NCBI RefSeq assembly: GCF_010548375.1
Contig: NZ_JAAGLY010000001.1
Location: forward strand, 124,001 to 188,000
DNA length: 64,000 nucleotides
Reading direction: 5' to 3'
DNA from: Streptomyces sp. SID13726
Lineage (GTDB): Bacteria; Actinomycetota; Actinomycetes; Streptomycetales; Streptomycetaceae
The notes beneath the pieces were generated by a model, which did no database searches, was not told the origin of the DNA, and saw nothing but the letters and a program-made list of their open reading frames with translations. The translations under genes were made by a program, and so were the position numbers. Of the stretch, positions 1 through 9,174 are shown in pieces; the stretch's first letter is position 1; every line of letters starts with the position of its first letter.

Positions 1-2
1 AT

Positions 3-1022
3 CTCCTCCACCGCAGCGGAGGCAGCCGTATCGGCGCCATCGTCAACGACTTCGGCGCCATCGAGATCGACGCGATGGCCGTCGCCGGTGCCCTCGGCGA
101 CTCCACCGTCTCCCTCGGCAACGGCTGCCTGTGCTGCGCCGTCGACGTCACCGAACTGGACGGCTATCTGGCCAGGCTGGCCCAGCCGGACGCCGGAATC
201 GACGTCATCGTCATCGAGGCCAGCGGGCTCGCCGAGCCGCAGGAACTCGTGCGCATGGTGCTCGCCAGCGAGCAGCCGGAGATCGTCTACGGCGGTCTCG
301 TCGAGGTCGTGGACGCCGCCGAGTTCGACGACACCCGCGCCAGGCATCCCGAGCTCGACCGGCATCTCGCCCTCGCCGATCTCGTCGTGGTCAACAAGCT
401 GGACCGGGCCCCCGACGCCGACCGGGTCCAGAAGACCGTCCGGTCCCTCGTCGACGACGCCGCCGTGGTCTCCGCGACCTACGGCCGTGTCGACCCCGAG
501 TTCCTCTTCGACTGCCGCCCCGGCACGGAGCGCATCGGACAGCTCTCCTTCGACGACCTGCACGACCACACCGACGACCACGAGCACACCTACGACCCCG
601 ACCACACCCACGGCGACGGCGAGCACGCAGGTCATCTGCACTCCGGCTACGACAGCCTCTCGTACGTCTCCGAAGTCCCCCTCGACCCCCGCCGGTTGAT
701 GCGGTTCCTCGACAGCAGGCCCGGGGGCCTGTACCGGATCAAGGGGTACGTCGACTTCGGGCCGTACGACGCCCGCAACCGCTACGCCGTACACGCCGTG
801 GGGCGGTTCCTGCGCTTCTACCCGGAGGCCTGGCCGGCCGGCGCCCCCCGTCTCACCCAGCTCGTCCTCATCGGCTCCGGCATCGACACCGCCGCCCTCG
901 GCAAGGAATTGGAGGAGTGCAGGCTAGAGACGCAGGACGCCCCGCACGCCGACGAGACCGGCATGTGGGGCGTCCTGCGCTACGTACAGGGAACCGAGGA
1001 GGAACCGGAGGATCCGGCTTAG
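3..1022 (+). CDS. CobW/G3E-family GTPase (metallochaperone), 5'-truncated
   Basis: This is the C-terminal three quarters of a CobW/COG0523 G3E GTPase, a cytoplasmic protein family that delivers metal (often zinc) to client enzymes. The frame is open from base 3, so the start and the P-loop lie outside the window. Visible motifs are GCLCC, the metal-binding CxCC signature, followed by SGLAEP and the guanine-specificity motif NKLD. A histidine/aspartate-rich linker at about 540-650 is typical of zinc-handling members, and a CobW C-terminal domain ends the protein. The TAG stop at 1020-1022 overlaps the stop of the convergent parC gene by four bases. The family is secure; the metal is inferred from the His-rich stretch. 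Confidence 0.9.
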   Translation, partial: LLHRSGGSRIGAIVNDFGAIEIDAMAVAGALGDSTVSLGNGCLCCAVDVTELDGYLARLAQPDAGIDVIVIEASGLAEPQELVRMVLASEQPEIVYGGLVEVVDAAEFDDTRARHPELDRHLALADLVVVNKLDRAPDADRVQKTVRSLVDDAAVVSATYGRVDPEFLFDCRPGTERIGQLSFDDLHDHTDDHEHTYDPDHTHGDGEHAGHLHSGYDSLSYVSEVPLDPRRLMRFLDSRPGGLYRIKGYVDFGPYDARNRYAVHAVGRFLRFYPEAWPAGAPRLTQLVLIGSGIDTAALGKELEECRLETQDAPHADETGMWGVLRYVQGTEEEPEDPA

Positions 1023-3472
1023 ACCGGACCCGCCACCACCGACACCGTCCGCGCCAGCGACACGCCCGAACCGTCCCGGCGCGGGTCGATCTCCGGGAGG
1101 TCGGCCGGGGTGCCGTTCTTCTGCGCGGCGCGCGCCGGGACGGCACCCGCCCAGGCCAGCGACAGGCAGTCCTCGCCCTTCAGGAACCGCTGGCAGCGGA
1201 CGCCGCCCGTGGCGCGGCCCTTGCGCGGGTACTGGTCGAACGGGGTCAGCTTGGCCGTCGTCTGGACCGAGTCGTCGAGCGTGCCGCGCGAGCCCGCGAC
1301 CGTGAAGACGACCGCGTCCACCGCCGGGTCCACCGCGGTGAAGGAGATGACCTTCGCGCCGTCGACGAGCTTGATGCCCGCCATACCGCCCGCCGGACGG
1401 CCCTGCGGACGGACCTGCGAGGCCTGGTAGCGCAGCAGTTGCGCGTCGTCCGTAATGAAGACGAGGTCCTCCTCGCCGGTGCGCAGCTCGACCGCGCCGA
1501 CGATCCGGTCGCCGTCCTTGAGCGTGATGACCTCCAACTCGTCCTTGTTGGACGGGTAGTCGGGCACTACACGCTTCACCACGCCCTGCTCGGTGCCGAG
1601 CGCCAGACCGGGGGAGGACTCGTCGAGCGTGGTCAGGCAGACCAGCGTCTCGCCGTCCTCCAGGGACAGGAACTCCGCCAGCGGGGCGCCGCCCGCCAGG
1701 TTCGCGGCCGACTCCGGGAGCTGCGGCAGGTCGATGACGTTGATCCGCAGCAGCCGGCCGGAGGACGTGACCGCGCCGATCTCGCCGCGCGCGGTGGCCG
1801 GCACCGCCGAGAGGATCACGTCGTGCTTGGCACGCTTGCCGCCGGCCTCCTCCGGGAACGGCTCGCCGTTCGCCGTACGGGCCAGCAGACCCGTCGAGGA
1901 CAGCAGCACCCGGCACGGGTCGTCCGCCACCTGGAGCGGCACGGCGGCCACCGGGGCGGTCTCACCGACCTCCAGCAGGACCGTACGCCGCTCGATGCCG
2001 TACTTCTTGGCCACGGCGGCCAGTTCGGCGGAGACCAGCTTGCGCAGCTCGGTGTCGGACTCGAGGATGCGGGTCAGCTCCGCGATCTCCGCGTTGAGGC
2101 GGTCCTTCTCCGACTCCAGCTCGATGCGGTCGAACCGGGTCAGCCGCCGCAGGGGCGTGTCCAGGATGTACTGCGTCTGGATCTCGCTCAGCGAGAAGCG
2201 CTCGATCAGGCGTTCCTTCGCCTGCGCGGAGTTGTCGCTGGAGCGGATGATCCGGATGACCTCGTCGATGTCGACCAGGGCGGTGAGCAGACCCTCGACC
2301 AGGTGCAGCCGGTCGCGCCGCTTGGTGCGGCGGAACTCGCTGCGTCGGCGCACCACTTCGAAGCGGTGGTCGAGGTAGACCTCCAGGAGCTCCTTGAGGC
2401 CGAGCGTGAGGGGCTGTCCGTCCACCAGCGCGACGTTGTTGACGCCGAAGGACTCCTCCATGGGCGTCAGCTTGTAGAGCTGCTCCAGGACGGCCTCCGG
2501 CACGAAGCCGTTCTTGATCTCGATGACCAGGCGCAGGCCGTGCGCGCGGTCGGTGAGGTCCTTGACGTCGGCGATGCCCTGGAGCTTCTTCGAGCCGACC
2601 AGGTCCTTGATCTTGGCGATCACCTTCTCCGGACCGACCGTGAACGGCAGTTCGGTGACGACGAGGCCCTTGCGGCGCGCCGTCACCGTCTCGACGGCGA
2701 CCGTGGCGCGGATCTTGAAGGTGCCGCGGCCCGTCTCGTAGGCGTCCCGGATGCCGGAGAGGCCGACGATCCGGCCGCCGGTGGGCAGGTCGGGGCCCGG
2801 GATGTGCTTCATCAGGGCGTCCAGATCCGCGTTCGGGTAGCGGATCAGGTGGCGGGCGGCCGAGATGACCTCGTTGAGATTGTGCGGCGCCATGTTGGTG
2901 GCCATGCCGACCGCGATGCCCGACGAGCCGTTCACCAGGAGGTTGGGGAAGGCGGCGGGCAGCGCGCCCGGCTCCTGCTCCTGGCCGTCGTAGTTGGGCG
3001 CGAAGTCGACGGTGTCCTCGTCGATGGACTCCGTCATCAGGCTCGCGGCCTCGGCGGCGCGGCACTCGGTGTACCGCATGGCGGCCGGCGGGTCGTCGTT
3101 GCCCAACGAGCCGAAGTTTCCGTGGCCGTCGACCAGCGGGACGCTCATGGAGAAGGGCTGCGCCATGCGGACCAGGGCGTCGTAGATCGACGCGTCGCCG
3201 TGCGGGTGCAGCTTGCCCATGACCTCGCCGACCACGCGCGCGCACTTCACATAGCCGCGGTCGGGGCGCAGGCCCATCTCGTTCATCTGGTAGACGATGC
3301 GCCGGTGCACCGGCTTGAGTCCGTCGCGGGCGTCGGGGAGCGCGCGGGAGTAGATGACCGAGTACGCGTACTCGAGGTACGAGCCCTTCATCTCGTCCAC
3401 GACGTCGATGTCGAGGATCCGCTCCTCGTACGAGTCGTCGGGCGGCGGGGTCTTCGTGCTGCGGCGGGCCAT
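1019..3472 (-). CDS. parC: DNA topoisomerase IV subunit A (ParC)
   Basis: The 817-residue type IIA topoisomerase A subunit breaks and rejoins DNA, acting with ParE to decatenate daughter chromosomes. The N-terminal breakage-reunion domain runs from about residue 20 to 480. The catalytic tyrosine is Y134 in the AAMRYTECR context, preceded by the conserved KLHPHGDASIYDAL block. The C-terminal beta-pinwheel region lacks a GyrA box; the nearest sequence is RKGRATGGV. That argues for ParC over GyrA, and parC of Streptomyces is known to sit next to M16 peptidase genes. The ATG at 3472 is preceded by GAGGAG. It is divergent from the M16 peptidase gene and convergent with cobW. Confidence 0.92.
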   Translation of the reverse strand: MARRSTKTPPPDDSYEERILDIDVVDEMKGSYLEYAYSVIYSRALPDARDGLKPVHRRIVYQMNEMGLRPDRGYVKCARVVGEVMGKLHPHGDASIYDALVRMAQPFSMSVPLVDGHGNFGSLGNDDPPAAMRYTECRAAEAASLMTESIDEDTVDFAPNYDGQEQEPGALPAAFPNLLVNGSSGIAVGMATNMAPHNLNEVISAARHLIRYPNADLDALMKHIPGPDLPTGGRIVGLSGIRDAYETGRGTFKIRATVAVETVTARRKGLVVTELPFTVGPEKVIAKIKDLVGSKKLQGIADVKDLTDRAHGLRLVIEIKNGFVPEAVLEQLYKLTPMEESFGVNNVALVDGQPLTLGLKELLEVYLDHRFEVVRRRSEFRRTKRRDRLHLVEGLLTALVDIDEVIRIIRSSDNSAQAKERLIERFSLSEIQTQYILDTPLRRLTRFDRIELESEKDRLNAEIAELTRILESDTELRKLVSAELAAVAKKYGIERRTVLLEVGETAPVAAVPLQVADDPCRVLLSSTGLLARTANGEPFPEEAGGKRAKHDVILSAVPATARGEIGAVTSSGRLLRINVIDLPQLPESAANLAGGAPLAEFLSLEDGETLVCLTTLDESSPGLALGTEQGVVKRVVPDYPSNKDELEVITLKDGDRIVGAVELRTGEEDLVFITDDAQLLRYQASQVRPQGRPAGGMAGIKLVDGAKVISFTAVDPAVDAVVFTVAGSRGTLDDSVQTTAKLTPFDQYPRKGRATGGVRCQRFLKGEDCLSLAWAGAVPARAAQKNGTPADLPEIDPRRDGSGVSLARTVSVVAGPV

Positions 3473-3794
3473 CGCTGCCGGCTCCTCTTTTCTGGTCGCT
3501 CGCCTATGGGTCGCTCACGTCGGCCCTTTGGCTCACTCTTGCTGAAGCGTGAACGGGATCTGACGCGGACCATTGTGGACCGCGGCACTGACAGTCCGGG
3601 CCAGGACCCGGCTGAGCCGCCCGGCCCGGCGACCACGAAAGCGCCTCCCTCACGGCTGCCCGCAGGCTACGCGATCCGCTGTGGGCGTACGCGCTCCGGG
3701 AACTTCGCCGAGGGTCCGCACGCTTGCATACAGTGGCAGGACCGGCAGGAAAACCGCGGTTTCCAGGACCGCGACCGCGATCGAAGGGACGTAC
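3473..3794. other. Divergent intergenic region, parC / M16 peptidase
   Basis: These 322 bases separate two divergent starts and must hold promoters in both directions. On the minus strand a GAGGAG ribosome binding site lies just before parC. On the plus strand a TTGCAT hexamer at about 3724 could serve as a -35 element for the peptidase operon, but I could not pair it with a convincing -10. No coding frame, repeat or RNA is evident. Confidence 0.5.
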
Positions 3795-5144
3795 ATGCCC
3801 ATGGGTCACACGGCCACAGACCAGGCAGGCACCGGGGGCCTGACAGCGACCGAGCACCGCCTGGCCAACGGGCTGCGGGTGGTGCTCTCCGAGGACCACC
3901 TGACCCCGGTCGCGGCGGTGTGCCTCTGGTACGACGTCGGCTCGCGCCACGAGGTCAAGGGACGTACCGGCCTTGCTCACCTCTTCGAGCACCTGATGTT
4001 CCAGGGCTCGAAGCAGGTGCACGGCAACGGGCACTTCGAGCTCGTCCAGGGCGCGGGCGGCTCACTCAACGGCACCACCAGCTTCGAGCGCACCAACTAC
4101 TTCGAGACCATGCCGACCCATCAGCTGGAGCTCGCCCTCTGGCTGGAGGCCGACCGCATGGGCTCCCTGCTGGCCGCCCTCGACGACGAGTCGATGGAGA
4201 ACCAGCGCGACGTCGTGAAGAACGAACGCCGGCAGCGCTACGACAACGTCCCCTACGGCACCGCGTTCGAGAAGCTGACCGCGCTCGCCTACCCCGAGGG
4301 CCACCCTTACCACCACACCCCGATCGGCTCGATGGCCGACCTGGACGCGGCCACCCTGGAGGACGCGCGCGCGTTCTTCCGCACCTACTACGCGCCCAAC
4401 AACGCCGTCCTGTCGGTCGTCGGCGACATCGACCCGGAGCAGACGCTCGCCTGGATCGAGAAGTACTTCGGCTCCATCCCGGCCCATGACGGCAAGCCCG
4501 TGCCCCGCGACGGCTCCCTGCCCGAGACCATGGGCGGGCAGCTGCGCGAGGTCGTCGAGGAGGAGGTCCCCGCGCGCGCGTTGATGGCCGCCTACCGGCT
4601 CCCGCACGACGGCACCCGCGAGGCCGACGCCGCCGACCTGGCGCTGACCGTCCTCGGCGGCGGCGAGTCCTCCCGCCTCTACAACCGCCTCGTACGGCGC
4701 GACCGTACGGCCGTCGCGGCCGGCTTCGGCCTGCTGCGCCTGGCCGGTGCGCCCTCCCTGGGCTGGCTGGACGTGAAGACCTCCGGTGACGTCGAGGTGC
4801 CGGTCATCGAGACCGCCATCGACGAGGAGCTCGCCCGGTTCGCCGAGGAGGGCCCCACGACCGAGGAAATGGAGCGCGCCCAGGCCCAGTTGGAGCGCGA
4901 GTGGCTGGACCGGCTCGGCACCGTCGCGGGCCGCGCCGACGAACTGTGCCGCTACGCCGTCCTGTTCGGTGACCCGCAGCTCGCCCTCACCGCCGTCCAG
5001 CGCGTCCTCGAGGTCACCGCCGAGGAGGTCCAGGAGGTCGCCAAGGCCACCCTGCGCCCCGACAACCGCGCGGTGCTCGTCTACGAACCCACCGCAGCCG
5101 AAGCCCCCGCCGACCAGGACGAGAACGAGGAGGCGGCCCAGTGA
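3795..5144 (+). CDS. M16-family zinc metallopeptidase, catalytic subunit
   Basis: A 449-residue M16 (insulysin/processing-peptidase) metallopeptidase. The inverted zinc motif HxxEH is present as HLFEH at residues 62-66, with the usual downstream acidic helix around residue 140 (ENQRDVVKNERR). The two-domain M16B layout and the length fit the small bacterial heterodimeric enzymes. I chose the ATG at 3795 because GAAGGGA precedes it and the family similarity begins there; the open frame extends upstream to 3573 without such support. The stop overlaps the GTG of the next gene by four bases, so the two subunits are translationally coupled. No signal peptide is seen, so a cytoplasmic location is likely. 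The substrate is unknown. Confidence 0.9.
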   Translation: MPMGHTATDQAGTGGLTATEHRLANGLRVVLSEDHLTPVAAVCLWYDVGSRHEVKGRTGLAHLFEHLMFQGSKQVHGNGHFELVQGAGGSLNGTTSFERTNYFETMPTHQLELALWLEADRMGSLLAALDDESMENQRDVVKNERRQRYDNVPYGTAFEKLTALAYPEGHPYHHTPIGSMADLDAATLEDARAFFRTYYAPNNAVLSVVGDIDPEQTLAWIEKYFGSIPAHDGKPVPRDGSLPETMGGQLREVVEEEVPARALMAAYRLPHDGTREADAADLALTVLGGGESSRLYNRLVRRDRTAVAAGFGLLRLAGAPSLGWLDVKTSGDVEVPVIETAIDEELARFAEEGPTTEEMERAQAQLEREWLDRLGTVAGRADELCRYAVLFGDPQLALTAVQRVLEVTAEEVQEVAKATLRPDNRAVLVYEPTAAEAPADQDENEEAAQ

Positions 5145-6529
5145 GCGAGCTCGCCGCGATGGAATTCCACCCCCAGCCCCAGGCGGGCGACGCCAGGCCC
5201 TGGGCCTTCCCGGCCCCCGCGCGCGGGGCGCTCGGCAACGGCCTGACGGTCCTGCGCTGCCACCGTCCGGGCCAGCAGGTCGTCGCCGTCGAGGTGCTCC
5301 TGGACGCGCCCCTGGACGCCGAGCCGGCCGGTCTGGACGGCGTCGCCACGATCATGGCGCGCGCCTTCTCCGAGGGCACCGACAAGCACTCCGCCGAGGA
5401 GTTCGCCGCCGAGCTGGAGCGCTGCGGCGCCACCCTCGACGCGCACGCCGACCACTCCGGCGTCCGTCTCAGCCTGGAGGTGCCGGCCTCCCGGCTCGCC
5501 AAGGCGCTCGGTCTGCTGGCCGACGCCCTCAGGGCACCCGCCTTCGCGGACAGCGAGGTCGAGCGGCTCGTCACCAACCGCCTGGACGAGATCCCGCACG
5601 AGCTGGCCAACCCCTCCCGGCGCGCCGCCAAGGAGCTCTCCCGGGAGCTGTTCCCGGCGGACTCGCGCATGTCGCGCCCGCGCCAGGGCACCGAGGAGAC
5701 GGTCGAGAACATCGACTCCGCGGCCGTACGCGCCTTCTACGAGAAGCACGTCCGGCCCGCCACCGCGACCGCCGTGGTCGTCGGCGACCTCACCGGCATC
5801 GATCTGGACGCCCTCCTCGGCGACACCCTCGGCTCCTGGACCGGCTCCACCGCCGAGCCCCGCCCCGTGCCGCCGGTGACTGCCGACGACACCGGCCGGG
5901 TCGTCATCGTGGACCGTCCCGGCGCCGTCCAGACGCAGCTGCTGATCGGCCGCGTCGGCGCCGACCGGCACGCACGCGTGTGGCCCGCGCAGGTGCTCGG
6001 CACCTACTGCCTCGGCGGCACCCTCACCTCCCGCCTGGACCGCGTCCTGCGCGAGGAGAAGGGCTACACCTACGGCGTGCGTTCGTTCGGGCAGGTCCTC
6101 AGGTCCGCCCCGGACGGCTCGGGCGCCGCGATGCTCGCCATCAGCGGCTCCGTCGACACCCCGAACACCGGTCCCGCCCTCGACGACCTGTGGAAGGTGC
6201 TGCGCACGCTCGCCGAGGGCGGCCTCACCGACGCCGAGCGCGATGTGGCCGTGCAGAACCTCGTCGGTGTGGCGCCGCTCAAGTACGAGACCGCGGCGGC
6301 CGTGGCGAGCACGCTGGCCGACCAGGTCGAGCAGCACCTGCCGGACGACTTCCAGGCGACGCTGTACCAGCAGCTCGCCGCGACCGGCACCGTGGAGGCC
6401 ACCGCGGCCGTCGTGAGCGCCTTCCCGGTGGACCGCCTGGTGACGATCCTGGTCGGCGACGCGGCCGCCATCAAGGAGCCCGTCGAGGCCCTCGGCATCG
6501 GCGAGGTGAAGGTCGTCCCGGCCGAGTAG
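5141..6529 (+). CDS. M16-family peptidase-like partner subunit lacking the zinc motif
   Basis: A 462-residue M16 homologue without an HxxEH motif. The corresponding region reads GVATIMARAFSEGT, so it cannot bind catalytic zinc. It does retain the arginine/tyrosine region (LREEKGYTYGVRSF) that in heterodimeric M16 enzymes contributes substrate-binding residues to the partner active site. The GTG start lies within the stop of the catalytic subunit (GTGA overlap), implying stoichiometric co-translation. A 19-bp perfect hairpin follows the stop. The active/inactive pairing mirrors known bacterial M16 heterodimers and mitochondrial processing peptidase; the pairing is seen, the complex is inferred. 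Confidence 0.88.
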   Translation: MSELAAMEFHPQPQAGDARPWAFPAPARGALGNGLTVLRCHRPGQQVVAVEVLLDAPLDAEPAGLDGVATIMARAFSEGTDKHSAEEFAAELERCGATLDAHADHSGVRLSLEVPASRLAKALGLLADALRAPAFADSEVERLVTNRLDEIPHELANPSRRAAKELSRELFPADSRMSRPRQGTEETVENIDSAAVRAFYEKHVRPATATAVVVGDLTGIDLDALLGDTLGSWTGSTAEPRPVPPVTADDTGRVVIVDRPGAVQTQLLIGRVGADRHARVWPAQVLGTYCLGGTLTSRLDRVLREEKGYTYGVRSFGQVLRSAPDGSGAAMLAISGSVDTPNTGPALDDLWKVLRTLAEGGLTDAERDVAVQNLVGVAPLKYETAAAVASTLADQVEQHLPDDFQATLYQQLAATGTVEATAAVVSAFPVDRLVTILVGDAAAIKEPVEALGIGEVKVVPAE

Positions 6530-6541
6530 GGACACGCACCG

Positions 6542-6583
6542 CGCAGGGGCCCTGGAGACGGAAGCGTCTCCAGGGCCCCTGCG
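6542..6583 (+). terminator. Perfect 19-bp hairpin terminator after M16 operon
   Basis: Bases 6542-6560 pair exactly with 6565-6583 around a GAAG loop. It lies 12 bases after the second peptidase stop. It has no U-tract, as is common for Streptomyces terminators. Confidence 0.85.
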
Positions 6584-6744
6584 ATGCCCGGCTTCCTTAG
6601 ATGTCCGAATTGGGCAGGAGGTTGCCTGTCTGCCCTGTGGGATGCGCTACAAAAACCGTGATCGGTTTGGGGATCGAAAGTCCGCCCGCATAGCGTCGCC
6701 CAGGCTGTCCGTCAGGCACCGCGCCGCGTCCGCGGCACCGGACA

Positions 6745-6898
6745 GTCATCGCCGAGTCCCCGTATGGCGCGAGCCAGGGGAGCCGGGGACCCAAACTCGT
6801 TGTCCCTGGGGTGAATCGGACGCCCGCGCGCTGCGCGAGGGGGTCCGTAGGAGACCTTCCTGCTCCGAACCCGTCAGCTAACCCGGTAGGCGAGAAGG
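6745..6898 (+). promoter_or_regulatory. Cyclic di-AMP riboswitch (ydaO-yuaA class)
   Basis: The leader of the M23 peptidase gene carries hallmark conserved blocks of the ydaO-type c-di-AMP riboswitch. A GGGGAGCCGGGGACCCA block lies at about 6777-6793, followed by a GGGTGAATCGG block at 6809-6819. A CCTTCC segment and then GAACCCGTCAGCTAACCCGG, with GTAGGCG, lie at about 6855-6892. These blocks are spaced as in the family and end about 20 bases before the start codon. In actinobacteria this class is known to control cell-wall hydrolase genes (for example rpfA), with c-di-AMP lowering expression. The exact 5' boundary is approximate. Confidence 0.88.
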
Positions 6899-6919
6899 AA
6901 GGAAAGGACCAGCCACCAC

Positions 6920-7672
6920 ATGGCGTTCACCTGCGCCACCGGGAAGCACCGCCGTCCCAGCCGCATGAAGCGCACCACCGCCCGCGCGGCCGGTGTCGCG
7001 GCCCTCGCCACCACCGGCGTCATCGGCGCCGTCGCCGCCCCCGCCATCGCCGCCGAGAACTCCGTCGAGCAGACCGGGCTCATGCCCGTGGTCAGCGCAG
7101 GCGACTCGCTCGCCGAACAGATCGACGCCCAGGCCGTCGCCCAGGAGCAGGCCGCCGCGCGCAAGAAGGCCGCCGCCGAGGCCAAGCGCAAGGCCGAGGC
7201 ACGGGCCGAGGAGATACGCGAGGCCAAGGAGCACGCCGCCCGCGAGGCCGAGCGCAAGCGCCTCAACGCCTTCGTCGCCCCGATCTCCGGCTCCTACATC
7301 TCCACCGGCTACAAGTCCGGCGGCTCCCTGTGGTCCTCCGGCAGCCACACCGGTGTCGACTTCCATGCCGCCAGCGGCACCTCCGTGCACGCGGTCGGCC
7401 GCGGCACCGTCGTGGAGGCCGGCTGGGGCGGGTCGTATGGCAACAACGTCGTGATCAGGATGGCCGACGGCACGTACACGCAGTACGGCCACCTGTCGTC
7501 CATCGGCGTCTCGGTCGGCCAGTCCGTCACCCCGGGCCAGCAGATCGGCCTGTCCGGCGCGACCGGCAACGTCACCGGGCCGCACCTGCACTTCGAGGCC
7601 CGCACCACCGCCGAGTACGGCTCGGACATCGACCCCGTGTCCTACCTGCGCTCGCACGGCGTCAGCGTCTGA
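6920..7672 (+). CDS. Secreted M23-family peptidoglycan endopeptidase
   Basis: A 250-residue exported LytM/M23 zinc endopeptidase that would cut peptidoglycan cross-bridges. A basic N-terminus and a hydrophobic stretch (about residues 22-44) ending in APAIAAEN form a signal peptide. An Ala/Lys/Glu-rich coiled coil (about 68-115) links to the M23 domain (about 118-245). Zinc and catalytic residues are visible: H143 and D147 in HTGVDF, H191 in YGHL, and H222/H224 in HLHFE. The ATG at 6920 follows GAAGGAAGGAAAGGA, which belongs to the 3' edge of the riboswitch, so switching could affect the ribosome binding site or read-through. A stem-loop terminator follows. Confidence 0.92.
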   Translation: MAFTCATGKHRRPSRMKRTTARAAGVAALATTGVIGAVAAPAIAAENSVEQTGLMPVVSAGDSLAEQIDAQAVAQEQAAARKKAAAEAKRKAEARAEEIREAKEHAAREAERKRLNAFVAPISGSYISTGYKSGGSLWSSGSHTGVDFHAASGTSVHAVGRGTVVEAGWGGSYGNNVVIRMADGTYTQYGHLSSIGVSVGQSVTPGQQIGLSGATGNVTGPHLHFEARTTAEYGSDIDPVSYLRSHGVSV

Positions 7673-7697
7673 CGGCCCACCGCGCGATCTCCGCGAG

Positions 7698-7722
7698 ACC
7701 CCGGCTCCCCGCGAGCCGGGGT
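7698..7722 (+). terminator. Intrinsic terminator after M23 peptidase gene
   Basis: A perfect 10-bp stem (7698-7707 with 7713-7722) with a CCCGC loop is followed by TTCGTCGTTT. Confidence 0.85.
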
Positions 7723-7862
7723 TTCGTCGTTTCCACCGCCCCGTTGTCCAAAAAATATCCCTGGATTCCGGTCCGCCGTCGGAAATTCCCGCTCATTGCA
7801 ATAGAGTCACGGAACACACGTCAATCGGCGACGTTTCACGGGGATTAAGACGGAGGTCGGAC

Positions 7863-8558
7863 ATGCGTATTCCGGCGCACTCGGTATGCACGGCGATCCG
7901 GGACGACATCGTCGCCGGTGTCCACGAGCGCGGGAGCCGGCTCACCGAGGAACTGCTCGCCCGCCGCTACGGCGTCTCCCGCGTCCCCGTCCGGGAGGCC
8001 CTGCGCACCCTGGAGGCCGAGGGCTTCGTGGTGACCCGGCGGCACGCGGGCGCGTGCGTCGCGGAACCGACCGAGCAGGAGGGCGCCGACCTCCTGGAGA
8101 TGCGGATGCTGCTGGAGCCGCTGGGGGCAGCCCGGGCCGCCCAGCGGCGCACCGAGGCCCACCTCAAGGTGCTGCGCGGCCTGGTCCGGCTGGGCCAGGA
8201 GCGGGCCAGGCGGGGCAACAGCGAGGATCTGCGCTCGCTCGGGGGCTGGTTCCACGAGACGCTCGCCCAGTCCTCCGGCAGCCCCGCGCTGTCCTCGATG
8301 CTGACCCAGCTGCGGCACAAGATCGCCTGGATGTACGTGGTGGAGGCGCCCGCCGACCCGGTGGAGTCCTGGGCGGAGCACGGCGCGATCGTGGACGCGG
8401 TGGCCCGCGGCGACGGCGAGCGCGCGCGGGCGGTGACCGCGCTGCACACCGAGCGCTCCGGCGCCCTGCACCGGCTGCGGCCCACCCCCGGGCCGGGCCG
8501 CGCGGACCGTGTGAGGACCTCGCAACATCCTGTAAACGTGACGGGTCCGCGGCATTAA
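7863..8558 (+). CDS. GntR-family (FadR/FCD-type) transcriptional regulator
   Basis: A 231-residue GntR regulator. The N-terminal winged helix (about residues 5-70) includes LARRYGVSRVPVREALRTLE, the standard GntR recognition segment, followed by GFVVTRRHAGACV. The rest is an all-helical FCD-type effector domain with scattered acidic and histidine residues. It is convergent with ptsH; the same gene pair is conserved in Streptomyces, which suggests but does not show a link to sugar transport. The ATG is preceded by a GACGGAGG-like site. The ligand is unknown. Confidence 0.88.
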   Translation: MRIPAHSVCTAIRDDIVAGVHERGSRLTEELLARRYGVSRVPVREALRTLEAEGFVVTRRHAGACVAEPTEQEGADLLEMRMLLEPLGAARAAQRRTEAHLKVLRGLVRLGQERARRGNSEDLRSLGGWFHETLAQSSGSPALSSMLTQLRHKIAWMYVVEAPADPVESWAEHGAIVDAVARGDGERARAVTALHTERSGALHRLRPTPGPGRADRVRTSQHPVNVTGPRH

Positions 8559-8628
8559 CACGGGCACCGTATACAAAGAGGTAAGAATTCGCTGGGGGCT
8601 ATTTCCGATGCCCTCGAAAGTGAAATGA

Positions 8629-8662
8629 GAAGGGCCCGCCCGATAATTCGGACGAGCCCTTT
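8629..8662. terminator. Bidirectional terminator between GntR gene and ptsH
   Basis: A GGGCCCGCCCGA arm pairs with TCGGACGAGCCC (two G-U type pairs depending on strand), flanked by AAG and CTTT. It lies between two convergent genes and can serve both. Confidence 0.75.
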
Positions 8663-8684
8663 CGGTGTGCTGTCACACCATTGC

Positions 8685-8966
8685 TCAGACGGTCTCGGGA
8701 AGTTCCTCGAGTCCCTCGGAAACGAGCTTCGCGAGCCGGTCGAGGGCCGCGTCCGCGCCCTCGGCGTCGGAGGCGAGGACGATCTCCTCGCCGCCCTGGG
8801 CGCCCAGGCCCAGTACGGCCAGCATGGAGGCCGCGTTGACGGGGTTGCCGTCGGCCTTGGCGATCGTCACCGGGATACCTGCGGCCGTGGTGGCCCGGAC
8901 GAAGATGGAAGCGGGGCGGGCGTGGAGGCCCTCGGCCCAGCCGACGTTGACGCGGCGCTCAGCCAT
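8685..8966 (-). CDS. ptsH: PTS phosphocarrier protein HPr
   Basis: The 93-residue HPr relays phosphate from enzyme I to sugar-specific EIIA proteins of the phosphotransferase system. The phosphorylated histidine is H15 in GLHARPAS. The second conserved site, S47, lies in NAASMLAVLGLG. The length is normal. It is the only PTS gene in the window. It is convergent with the GntR gene and divergent from the patA-like gene. The ATG at 8966 is preceded by GAAGGGCAG. Confidence 0.96.
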   Translation of the reverse strand: MAERRVNVGWAEGLHARPASIFVRATTAAGIPVTIAKADGNPVNAASMLAVLGLGAQGGEEIVLASDAEGADAALDRLAKLVSEGLEELPETV

Positions 8967-9174
8967 GTGATGCTGCCCTTCGGTGTTCAGGGTTGTCTAG
9001 ACCAGTTTCCCACACGTGAAGCGTCTCCGGAGGGGACCCGAAGTCCCTTCCGGGGTGAGCGGTCGGACCGCGGCCTCGGTCCGACTGCCGTCCTGGCGAG
9101 TCCTCGTGCGCTCTCGCCCGTTCTCCACAGACTGCCTCGCGCCGTTGTCCTACGCGAGCCGTACTCTGGGGCCC

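Noticed and set aside
131..4489. A 1452-codon open frame on the plus strand
   Set aside because: It runs antisense across parC and in the wrong frame of cobW and M16. Its Arg/Gly/Pro-rich composition is typical of shadow frames in high-GC DNA.
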